Shown here: positions 51,768 to 59,011 of the stretch, one piece after another | Numbering within the stretch: the stretch's first letter is position 1 | Layout of the letters: every line of letters begins with the position of its first letter | DNA from: Micavibrio sp. UBA6212 | GTDB lineage: Bacteria > Pseudomonadota > Alphaproteobacteria > Micavibrionales > Micavibrionaceae | Direction: 5' to 3' | Length of the DNA stretch: 64,000 nucleotides | NCBI GenBank assembly: GCA_002421905.1 | Contig: DISK01000004.1 | Coordinates: forward strand, 40,988 to 104,987 | Made by a program: the position numbers and the translations under genes | The notes under the pieces: model-generated | Database searches by the model: none | Seen by the model: only the letters and a program-made list of their open reading frames with translations | Told to the model about the DNA's origin: nothing

Positions 51768-52685
51768 ATGAACAAAAATGAAGACAGTCCAGACCCTACA
51801 CAAAAGACCAAGCCGATAAAAGACCCTTTCGGGGATTTTGCCACAATAGAACACATCAAGTTGAAAGCCGGATTATATCTGGTGGCAACCCCGATAGGAA
51901 ATTTGCGGGATATGACTTTGCGCGCGCTCGATGTTCTGGCAGCGGCAGATATCGTGGCGTGTGAAGATACAAGGGTGACAGGAAAATTATTCTCATTGCT
52001 CGGAGTTCGTAAAAAACTATTACCATATCATGACCATAACGCGGATGAGCAACGCCCGCATATCATCAGAGCAGTCCAGTCTGGCCTATCAGTGGTGTTG
52101 GTCAGTGATGCTGGTATGCCCCTGATCTCTGATCCCGGATATAAACTGGTGCGCGATTTTTTAGATCAGGGATTATATGTCACCAGCCTTCCCGGAGCCA
52201 ATGCCCCGCTTATGGCCATACAATTGTCTGGTCTGCCCAGTGACCATTTCTCCTTTTTGGGATTTTTGCCCAACAAAACCAAGGCGCGTTGTGACGTTCT
52301 GGAAAAATGGAAACGCAGCGAAGGAACCTTGGTTATCTTTGAATCGGCCAATCGTCTTGAGGCATCTTGTAAAGATCTGTTGAGTATCCTTGGGGACAGA
52401 CAAATGGCCCTGACCCGTGAGCTGACCAAAAAGTTTGAAGAGGTCTGGACGGGAAAAATTTCGGACATACTGTCCCGACTGGAAAAAGATGGCCCGCCGA
52501 AGGGTGAAATTGTTCTGGTGATTGATCGCGCTCCGCACCAAGACGATGAAGAAATTGATCTTGACCAGATGATCTTGCAGGCCTTGGAAAAAATGACGGT
52601 CAAAGAAGCTGTTGCGATGATTGTTGACCGGACCGGCCTACCCAAAAAACAGATTTATAATCGGGCTCTTGAATTGAAGGATTGA
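51768..52685 (+). CDS. rsmI: 16S rRNA C1402 2'-O-methyltransferase RsmI
   Basis: RsmI methylates the 2' oxygen of C1402 in the ribosomal P site. The 305-residue protein has the SAM-binding TP-methyltransferase fold: GLYLVATPIGNLRDMTLRAL, VACEDTRVTGKL, YHDHNADEQ, SDAGMPLISDPGYKLV and LPGANAPLMAIQLSGLP. The C-terminal helical domain (KEAVAMIVDRTGLPKKQIYN) is normal. The frame begins with TTG at 51762, but the ATG at 51768 is preferred. No ribosome site is evident; the first 35 residues are poorly conserved. yraN follows 27 bases later. Confidence 0.95.
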   Translation: MNKNEDSPDPTQKTKPIKDPFGDFATIEHIKLKAGLYLVATPIGNLRDMTLRALDVLAAADIVACEDTRVTGKLFSLLGVRKKLLPYHDHNADEQRPHIIRAVQSGLSVVLVSDAGMPLISDPGYKLVRDFLDQGLYVTSLPGANAPLMAIQLSGLPSDHFSFLGFLPNKTKARCDVLEKWKRSEGTLVIFESANRLEASCKDLLSILGDRQMALTRELTKKFEEVWTGKISDILSRLEKDGPPKGEIVLVIDRAPHQDDEEIDLDQMILQALEKMTVKEAVAMIVDRTGLPKKQIYNRALELKD

Positions 52686-52712
52686 ATCAGGATTTTTGTG
52701 TAATGTGATGAA

Positions 52713-53081
52713 ATGAAATCATTTTCAACCAATTATATGCGCGGGCTTTTGGCGGAAATCTACACGGGGATTTATTTCATCCTTAAGGGGTATAAGATTC
52801 TTGCATGGAGATATAAAACGCATGGTGGCGAAATTGATTTTATCATATCAAAAAAGAACATCATTATATTTGTTGAGGTAAAACTTCGCCCAACGACCGA
52901 TCAGGCTCTTGAATCCATTACACCGAAAATGAAGGCACGCATTTCCAACGCCGCGAGATATTTCCTGTCCAGACAGTCCAAAGGGGCGGGGGGTATTTCC
53001 CGTGAATTTCGTTTTGATGTGGTCGCGGTGTCGGGTTTTCGTATCTGGCATCTGGACAATGCATGGTTTTTGCCCGCGTAA
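52713..53081 (+). CDS. yraN: YraN-family (UPF0102) endonuclease-like protein
   Basis: A 122-residue protein of the YraN family, with a restriction-endonuclease-like core: GGEIDFIISKKNIIIFVEVKLR contains the D...E-x-K catalytic pattern. The biological role is unsettled. The rsmI-yraN order is conserved in proteobacteria. Its last 28 codons (52988-53070 and beyond) are repeated at 54314-54396, beyond an A/T-rich segment, so this gene's 3' end was rebuilt or replaced when that segment came in. The reading frame is intact and ends normally. Confidence 0.9.
   Translation: MKSFSTNYMRGLLAEIYTGIYFILKGYKILAWRYKTHGGEIDFIISKKNIIIFVEVKLRPTTDQALESITPKMKARISNAARYFLSRQSKGAGGISREFRFDVVAVSGFRIWHLDNAWFLPA
52988..53070 (+). 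repeat. 83-bp direct repeat, left copy (yraN 3' end)
   Basis: Starts GGGGGGTATTTCCCGTG and ends CAATGCATGGTTTT. It is identical over 83 bases to 54314-54396, offset 1326. Similarity goes on beyond both ends but with many differences: on the right the copies share forms of TTCACGACGA-AGGT-TTAT, the leader of the BON gene. Confidence 0.9.
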
Positions 53082-54313
53082 TAGGCAAAGTCCCTTGCCG
53101 GCATTCACGACGAGAGGTCTTATGCCCTGTAGATACAAGGTTACTTGTATAGGTACTTCATATCAGGATTGTCTCGGCGCCAAATTGCAAAATCAATGAA
53201 ATAATGATGGATATTAATAAAGACTACAAACATCAGCAAGAATACTGAAGCTCCCAATACTTGCTTATCATAATTCACAATGTTATCGAGGATGTATGGT
53301 GCAAACCAAAATCCGCAGACCCCAAGAAGCCCCCCTATAGTAAGAAATAGTATATACGCACGCGCCGCGTCTGTAGCATTCCGACCTTCACTATTTGCAC
53401 GATTATTGGCAAGTTTGAGCACAAATAATAAATATTGCAAGCTATGCAGTTGGGGAATAATCAGAATAAAAATAGGATTAATAATAACTAATGCTGTCCA
53501 TGCATATAATGCACAAAAATATCCAACCGTACCGTTCCAACTTATCTCATGCGTTATCATGCGTTTTACAAAGAAAAACAAAGCGCCTGCACTGGATATG
53601 GCGGCAAGTACACCAAATAGGACGACTACCCATGCAGGAAATTCAATAAATGCAATGGGTACATTGTATATGTTCTCACGCCCCATCATCCCATTGGTCA
53701 AAACCCATGTAGCACCCCAAACACAATACCCATTGATTAGGAGCCAATATTTCTCATAGTTCTTATTAAAGAACACCTTTTTCTTTGCGGAGCATGCCAT
53801 TAGGATTCCGTATCCTTGCTTCACATAGTGCCATCCAACAAGAAAAAACATGAAATTTACAGTATAGCCAAGGATTTTGATGTTTTCCGAGAGAAAGGCA
53901 CTCGAAAAAATAATCAGCAATATAAGAGGTACAATAATACCAGAAAGAATATAACGTGCTTGTGACCATGCGGAATCAGGACGTGATATCTTAGCGGCAA
54001 AATTACGATATATAAGCTGATAGGAGAACATAAAATGCGGCGCATTAATCACAAAACTTAGTGCATATGCTGTAATTGAGAAGAAAATCAGGCTGCGAGC
54101 ATCTAGACTTGTTAGTAAGAGCAATGGGAAAATCAAAAACGTTGCCCCCCCCACCATCATAAAATCAACCAAGGGTGAAAAAAATGAGTGCGGTGAAGGC
54201 GGTCTAGGCAAAACAAACTCCTATTTTCAAAAAAATAACACATCATTTTTTGAATAAAAAGGGATATTTCATATGCGAGCCGATATTTTTTGGCCAGATA
54301 GGTTGAGTAGACA
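53071..54313. mobile_element. Acquired A/T-rich segment between yraN copies
   Basis: About 1.24 kb bounded by the 83-bp direct repeat. It holds a single leftward membrane-protein gene, its A/T-rich upstream stretch, and at the left edge a diverged copy of the yraN-BON intergenic sequence (53087-53122). No integrase or transposase is present. The structure fits entry by recombination between two yraN 3' ends. Confidence 0.55.
53141..54211 (-). CDS. Polytopic membrane protein with His motifs, unknown
   Basis: A 356-residue protein with about nine membrane helices. I know no named family for it. Conserved-looking histidine clusters sit at membrane borders: NAPHFMFSYQLIY (about residue 58), GWHYVKQGYG (about 125), LHSLQYLLF (about 258) and IHHYFIDFAIWRR near the C-terminus. 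This spacing recalls membrane metal-dependent enzymes such as desaturase-like or carotenoid-cleaving proteins, but that is only a guess. The codons are A/T-richer than those of the neighbours. It lies inside the segment bounded by the yraN repeat, on the opposite strand to its neighbours. Confidence 0.8.
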   Translation of the reverse strand: MPRPPSPHSFFSPLVDFMMVGGATFLIFPLLLLTSLDARSLIFFSITAYALSFVINAPHFMFSYQLIYRNFAAKISRPDSAWSQARYILSGIIVPLILLIIFSSAFLSENIKILGYTVNFMFFLVGWHYVKQGYGILMACSAKKKVFFNKNYEKYWLLINGYCVWGATWVLTNGMMGRENIYNVPIAFIEFPAWVVVLFGVLAAISSAGALFFFVKRMITHEISWNGTVGYFCALYAWTALVIINPIFILIIPQLHSLQYLLFVLKLANNRANSEGRNATDAARAYILFLTIGGLLGVCGFWFAPYILDNIVNYDKQVLGASVFLLMFVVFINIHHYFIDFAIWRRDNPDMKYLYK

Positions 54314-54407
54314 GGGGGGTATTTCCCGTGAATTTCGTTTTGATGTGGTCGCGGTGTCGGGTTTTCGTATCTGGCATCTGGACAATGCATGGTTTTCGCC
54401 CACATAA
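54273..54407 (+). pseudogene. yraN 3' fragment
   Basis: Reads in frame as a C-terminal YraN piece, ending HLDNAWFSPT and TAA, compared with HLDNAWFLPA in the intact gene. Left of the 83-bp core it still resembles yraN (LSRQGGISREF against LSRQSKGAGGISREF) with a 12-base gap, so it comes from a diverged homologue. It is too short to act and directly precedes the BON gene. Confidence 0.75.
54314..54396 (+). repeat. 83-bp direct repeat, right copy
   Basis: Identical to 52988-53070. Here it lies within the yraN fragment, 77 bases before the BON lipoprotein gene. Confidence 0.9.
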
Positions 54408-54473
54408 TGGGGGGAAGTCAAAATATCGATTCGCAATAGTCTTTGCGGTTTTCACGACGAAAGGTTTTATACA

Positions 54474-55256
54474 ATGAGTAAATCATTGATTATGATGTTG
54501 ATGGCATCTTCTGTTCTTCTGTCCGGTTGCGGCGCGGTTGGTTTGGCCACTGGCGTAGGGGCCGCCGTTGGTGTGTCTGCCGCCAAAGAGGGAGGGATCA
54601 AAGGAACTGTTGCCGACGAAGCGATTCGCCTGAACATCAGCGATTTATGGTTCAAAAAAGATGTGAAGCTGTTCAGCAAATTGAACCTGACTGTTAATCA
54701 GGGGCGCGTATTGGTGACAGGTGTTGTTCAAAACCCTGAAGACCGTGTCGAGGCGATCCGTCTCGCATGGCAGCCCAAAGGCGTTAAGCAAGTTATTAAC
54801 GAAGTACGTGTCGGGGAAAGCGGGTCAATTGGAACCTATGCTCAAGACACTTGGATTTCCGGTCAGCTGAGAACGCAGATGACCTTTGACGAGAATATTC
54901 AATCCATCAATTATTCGATTGAAACAGTTCACGGCTCTGTTTACCTGATGGGCGTTGCCCAGAGTCAGGATGAGCTGGATCGGGTGTTTCGTTTGGCGCG
55001 CCGGATCAAGGGTGTAAAAGAAGTTATCAGCTATGTGAAGATGTCGGGTGTGCCTGTGCAACCTGATAACGCGATGGCAACCACTTCAGGAGGAGCTGAG
55101 GGCTCTGTAAGTTATGGGGAACCTGTGCCGTTATCGTCGGGTATGGAGACACAATATATCAATGGTATGAATAATGACGGTATGAATAACGACATGGCGG
55201 TTCAGCCATATGATCCTGCTTCGTCTTCTGTGCAATCCGAGGTTCTTCCTCCATAA
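54474..55256 (+). CDS. BON-domain lipoprotein
   Basis: A 260-residue lipoprotein (lipobox LLSGC) with a Gly/Ala-rich stretch after the cysteine (ATGVGAAVGVSAAKEGG) and two BON domains, about residues 48-117 and 120-188 (VLVTGVVQNPEDRVEAIRLA; VYLMGVAQSQDELDRVFRLA). BON proteins such as OsmY and DolP bind phospholipid and guard the outer membrane. The C-terminal 70 residues are low-complexity with an NDGMNND repeat. AAAGG precedes the ATG. In related bacteria this gene normally follows yraN directly. Confidence 0.92.
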   Translation: MSKSLIMMLMASSVLLSGCGAVGLATGVGAAVGVSAAKEGGIKGTVADEAIRLNISDLWFKKDVKLFSKLNLTVNQGRVLVTGVVQNPEDRVEAIRLAWQPKGVKQVINEVRVGESGSIGTYAQDTWISGQLRTQMTFDENIQSINYSIETVHGSVYLMGVAQSQDELDRVFRLARRIKGVKEVISYVKMSGVPVQPDNAMATTSGGAEGSVSYGEPVPLSSGMETQYINGMNNDGMNNDMAVQPYDPASSSVQSEVLPP

Positions 55257-55304
55257 TATTGAAGTAGTTGGATAAAACGAAACCGACAAAAGAAAAGTTG
55301 GCCA

Positions 55305-56153
55305 GTGACCATACTTGTGAACATACAAACAGCTTTGACCCAGTATGGCGAGCTGCCGGATGATAAGGTTCCGTTGGTTGAAACGGGATTGTATCTGGCT
55401 CTGGACAAGCATCCCGGACGATCTTTGGGGCCGTATCATACGCATATTTCAAAAATGAGAGAGCAGGTTAGGGAGCGATACGCCGATTTGATCACGGCAG
55501 GGGCAGCAGAGTCTCCCGAGACAAAAATCGCAGCACTCAAACACGTGATCTCGGATCAACACGGCTATACCGGCGACGAGGATAATTTCAATGATCTCAG
55601 AAACGCAGATTTAATAGATGTTATTGATCGCCGTAAAGGATTGCCGATTGCCTTGTCTATTCTGGCTCTGGATATTGGAAGGTGGCAAGGGTGGCAAATC
55701 AGTGGCATCAATTTCCCCGGCCATTTCCTGTTAAGAATAGATCAGGATGGTCGCCGGATTATTTCTGATCCCTACCACCAGTTTCGTTTATTGGAAGCAC
55801 CAGATCTGCGCCAGTTGCTGAAATCTGTGGCGGGGCCGGATGCAGAATTATCGGCAACACTTTATCAAGAAGCCAGCAACCGCGAAATTCTTTTACGTCT
55901 GCAAAATAATATCAAGTTCCGCCAGATTGAGCGGGAAGAGTATGCCGACGCGCTGGGGACGGTTTCTGTCATGCGGTCTTTTGCCCCTCGGGAACATCGG
56001 CTGCTGCTGGATGAGAGTGTGTTGAATGCCCGTTTGGGCAATCTGGCGGCGGCGATCGAATTGGTTCGCGAATATCTAGGGGCTGTTACCGACCCTAGGG
56101 ATAAATATGATGCGGAACTGCTTTTAAGGACTCTGGAAACTACTTTGGAGTAA
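55305..56153 (+). CDS. SirB1-family transglutaminase-like/TPR protein
   Basis: A 282-residue protein of the SirB1/YchA family: an N-terminal transglutaminase-like part (YTGDEDNFNDLRNADLIDVI, RRKGLPIALSILALDIGR, GINFPGHFLLRI) and a C-terminal helical TPR-like part (RLLLDESVLNARLGNLAAAI). The usual catalytic cysteine position is not evident, so activity is unproven. It starts with GTG at 55305. It lies 157 bases before pal, a place where tolB often stands. Confidence 0.88.
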   Translation: MTILVNIQTALTQYGELPDDKVPLVETGLYLALDKHPGRSLGPYHTHISKMREQVRERYADLITAGAAESPETKIAALKHVISDQHGYTGDEDNFNDLRNADLIDVIDRRKGLPIALSILALDIGRWQGWQISGINFPGHFLLRIDQDGRRIISDPYHQFRLLEAPDLRQLLKSVAGPDAELSATLYQEASNREILLRLQNNIKFRQIEREEYADALGTVSVMRSFAPREHRLLLDESVLNARLGNLAAAIELVREYLGAVTDPRDKYDAELLLRTLETTLE

Positions 56154-56310
56154 CCCGCCGTTATCCGGCGAAAACCGTAAAAAAAAGACCTTGTCCCCCC
56201 TTGCGAACTCACAGTTTTCAGTCTATTTAAGGAATAGTTTCAAAAAACCGTCCGAATCAGTTTCGGATGTCTTTGGCCAGATCATAACAACCACCCCACA
56301 GGAGTCTCTC

Positions 56311-56826
56311 ATGACCTTTCGCAATCTTCTTCTGATGTCCGTCGCTCTCGTAACTCTCTCCGCCTGTAGTTCTGATGAAGATCAGGGGTTGGATACATCT
56401 GCGGCTGGTATGAGCGGGTCTGAATTGTCTGGAACAGATATGGGAATGGCTCCTGTAAATGGTGTGATGCCAGGAACTCAACAGGATTTGGTTGTGAATG
56501 TCGGGGATCGCGTTTTATTTGGGTACGACCAATCTGATCTGTCTTTTGAGGCGCGCACTACTCTGGAACGTCAAGCCGCATGGATGAAACAATATCCTGC
56601 TGTGACAGTGACGATCGAAGGTCATGCCGATGAACGCGGAACACGCGAATATAACTTGGCTCTCGGCGAACGCCGCGCAGCATCAGTTCGCAGCTACCTG
56701 ATGTCTTTGGGCGTCGATGCAAACAACGTCAATATAATCAGCTACGGAAAAGAACGTCCGGCAGTGCCTGATTCAACACCGGCAGCTTGGACACAAAACC
56801 GTCGTGGTGTGACTGTCGTAAACTAA
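56311..56826 (+). CDS. pal: Peptidoglycan-associated lipoprotein Pal
   Basis: Outer-membrane lipoprotein of the Tol-Pal system that ties the outer membrane to peptidoglycan and helps constriction at division. It has 171 residues with lipobox LSAC and an OmpA-type peptidoglycan-binding domain (RVLFGYDQSDLSFEART, VTVTIEGHADERGTREYNLA, ALGERRAASVR-like block). The ATG at 56311 follows AGGAG; the frame is open to 56191. cpoB follows in the same operon. tolB and tolQRA are not in the window. A hairpin TCCGAA/TTCGGA lies in the leader. Confidence 0.96.
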   Translation: MTFRNLLLMSVALVTLSACSSDEDQGLDTSAAGMSGSELSGTDMGMAPVNGVMPGTQQDLVVNVGDRVLFGYDQSDLSFEARTTLERQAAWMKQYPAVTVTIEGHADERGTREYNLALGERRAASVRSYLMSLGVDANNVNIISYGKERPAVPDSTPAAWTQNRRGVTVVN

Positions 56827-56856
56827 TCAATTATAAAAATATTAAGTGAGGAGCCT

Positions 56857-57828
56857 ATGGCTAAAATTTTTCATTCCAACGGAACCCTCACGACAATTCA
56901 GGCCGCGATAGCGGCCTGTGCTGTCTTGGCGGGAAGTGTGTCATGGTCAGGAACGGCCACGGCGGAGGAAGTATCCAGCCGGTTAAGCCGCGTGGAGCGT
57001 GATATAGAAACGCTTTCACAAGCTGTTTATAAAGGGAAGATGCCTCCGGCTTCTGCAACCTCCTCTGGTTCAAATGAATATCAGTCAAATGTCGAGGTGC
57101 GCCTGTCCGATATAGAAGGGCAGATCCGCGATATGACCGGAAAAGTCGAACAGCAAAACTTTGAAATCAACCAATTGAAAGACCGTCTTGATCGCGCTCT
57201 GGCAGATATGGAGATGAGATTATCTTCGCCTTCTTCCAATACGCAGACTGGAACATTGGCCCCGAATGATATGGGCGGCCCTGTCGAGAATTCCGGCGTA
57301 GGTATGACGACGCTTGAGCCAGCAACTGCAGACGTTATTGATACGAATATTCCTGTTCCTGCTGATTCCGTAACCCAGAACAATCTGGGGACATTGACCG
57401 AGTCTCCCGGCGGTGCATCAATAGCCCCTCAACCGGGAAATGATCCCACCGGACAATATGAAATGGCATTCTCCTTACTGAAAAGTGGTAAATATGCAGC
57501 CTCTCGCAATGGCTTTGACGAGTTCTTGAAAAAATATCCGAACCATCCTCTGGCGCCGAATGCGCTATACTGGTTGGGTGAAAACTATTATGCCGAAGGC
57601 ACGTTCGATAAGGCGACCCGTGTTTTTGCCGAAAGTTATAAAAAATATCCCAAAGGGCCAAAGGCACCGGACAGTTTGCTGAAATTGGGTATGGCTCTGG
57701 AAAAATCTGGAAAAACCCCACAGGCTTGCATCACATTGCAACAGATCAAGAAAGAGTTTCCATCCGGCTCCGCTTCTATTCTCCGCATGGCCGATCAGGA
57801 ACGCACGAAAATGGGGTGTGGTGACTAA
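56857..57828 (+). CDS. cpoB: Tol-Pal coordinator CpoB (YbgF)
   Basis: A periplasmic protein that links Tol-Pal with PBP1B activity in division. The 323 residues include a signal sequence (about 15-38), a coiled coil (LSRVERDIETLSQAVYKG and a second, LSDIEGQIRDMTGKVEQQNF), a Ser/Pro-rich linker and a C-terminal TPR domain (about 200-320: QYEMAFSLLKSGKYAASRNG, YWLGENYYAEGTFDKA). GTGAGGAG precedes the ATG. The tilS gene begins inside its last codons. Confidence 0.94.
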   Translation: MAKIFHSNGTLTTIQAAIAACAVLAGSVSWSGTATAEEVSSRLSRVERDIETLSQAVYKGKMPPASATSSGSNEYQSNVEVRLSDIEGQIRDMTGKVEQQNFEINQLKDRLDRALADMEMRLSSPSSNTQTGTLAPNDMGGPVENSGVGMTTLEPATADVIDTNIPVPADSVTQNNLGTLTESPGGASIAPQPGNDPTGQYEMAFSLLKSGKYAASRNGFDEFLKKYPNHPLAPNALYWLGENYYAEGTFDKATRVFAESYKKYPKGPKAPDSLLKLGMALEKSGKTPQACITLQQIKKEFPSGSASILRMADQERTKMGCGD

Positions 57829-58813
57829 TCCGGTTCAACAGGATCAGTTTATTCAATTCATGAATTCAATAGGGCTGCCTGATTTGAAACAGGAGGCTGT
57901 TGCTGTCGCGGTATCAGGCGGAGCAGACTCATTGGCGCTTGCCCATTTGTTGAATGGCTGGGGTGAATTCAAAGAATTGCACATTTTGTCTGTTGACCAT
58001 GGCCTGCGTGCCGAGTCTGTTGATGAAGTCAAGCTGGTCAGAAAATTCGCAAAAAAAATCGGGGCAAAATTCAAATCGTTCAAGTGGTTGGGCGATAAAC
58101 CTGAAAAATCGATTCAAGAAGCCGCCCGCGTGGCTCGTTATGATCTGATGGAGCACTATTGCGCAAGCAAGAAAATCGGGTACCTGTTTCTGGCGCATCA
58201 TGGGGATGATCAGGTTGAAACATTTCTGTTTCGTTTGGCAAAAGGGAGTGGGCTTGACGGTTTGGGAGCGATGAAACCTCTCCAGTCTTATAATGATCGC
58301 TTGCAACTGGTCAGGCCGCTTTTGGCAGTGGGTCATGAAGACTTGATTGCAACTTGTGAAAGGGCAGGAATTGAGTGGGCAGAAGATCCGAGTAATCACT
58401 CTGGAAAATATATGCGTGGCCGGATGCGCGGTTCCCGTGATGCTCTGGAAAATGAAGGCTTGACGATCAAGCGCGTAGGGCAAATTACAACAAGGCTGGA
58501 TCGTGCGCGGAGCTTTATAGACCAATACACTGAAAAAAAAGAAAAAATCATAGTTTTAATAAAAGAAACGAACCGTATCGAAATTATATTATCCGAGCTT
58601 CGAAAGGAGCATTCTGAGGTCATTATCCGCATAATCCGGAATTCCATCCGCCGATTGGTGCCTCATACACCTTATCCACCTCGCCTTGAGGATATGGAGC
58701 GTCTGGCAGATCGAATTGCCCGACCGGATTTCAGGGGAGCAACTCTGGGCGGAGTGAAGTTTGTTGTCAGAAAACGCGATGACCTCCTTGAGCTGCTCTT
58801 AGAGAAATTTTGA
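57818..58813 (+). CDS. tilS: tRNA(Ile)-lysidine synthetase TilS
   Basis: TilS puts lysine on C34 of tRNA-Ile(CAU) so that it reads AUA instead of AUG. The 331-residue protein has the N-type ATP PP-loop VAVSGGADSLALAHL, HHGDDQVETFLFRLAKGSG and RPLLAVGHEDL in the catalytic domain, and a short C-terminal part. It begins with GTG at 57818 or 57821, overlapping cpoB. It is shorter than E. coli TilS, lacking the last domain, as in many alphaproteobacteria. Confidence 0.93.
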   Translation: MVTNPVQQDQFIQFMNSIGLPDLKQEAVAVAVSGGADSLALAHLLNGWGEFKELHILSVDHGLRAESVDEVKLVRKFAKKIGAKFKSFKWLGDKPEKSIQEAARVARYDLMEHYCASKKIGYLFLAHHGDDQVETFLFRLAKGSGLDGLGAMKPLQSYNDRLQLVRPLLAVGHEDLIATCERAGIEWAEDPSNHSGKYMRGRMRGSRDALENEGLTIKRVGQITTRLDRARSFIDQYTEKKEKIIVLIKETNRIEIILSELRKEHSEVIIRIIRNSIRRLVPHTPYPPRLEDMERLADRIARPDFRGATLGGVKFVVRKRDDLLELLLEKF

Positions 58814-58842
58814 TTTCTACAGAATTTCTTTTGATTGTTAAC

Positions 58843-58872
58843 TTGGCGCACATGAAAAAAACTATATATAAT
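58843..58872 (+). promoter_or_regulatory. Candidate sigma-70 promoter for ftsH
   Basis: TTGGCG (58843-58848), 18 bases, then TATAAT (58867-58872), about 140 bases before the ftsH start. The -10 is a perfect match; the -35 matches in four of six positions. Confidence 0.5.
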
Positions 58873-59011
58873 AGTATTGATTGTTATCTCTCGGGACTAG
58901 TATAGGCATGGACGGTAGTTGTTAAACTCGATATGTTGCCCCGATGGGCTGCTTGAGGGTTTTTGAAGTCCGGTCGTATATCGGTTTTTTTTATTTTGAA
59001 GGATTTTCACC

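Noticed and set aside
56251..56267. Hairpin TCCGAA/TTCGGA in the pal leader
   Set aside because: Only six base pairs and no T-run; mentioned with pal but not called as a regulatory element.
57929..58525. 198-codon minus-strand frame inside tilS
   Set aside because: Antisense to conserved TilS segments and rich in His/Phe/Gln as expected for a shadow.
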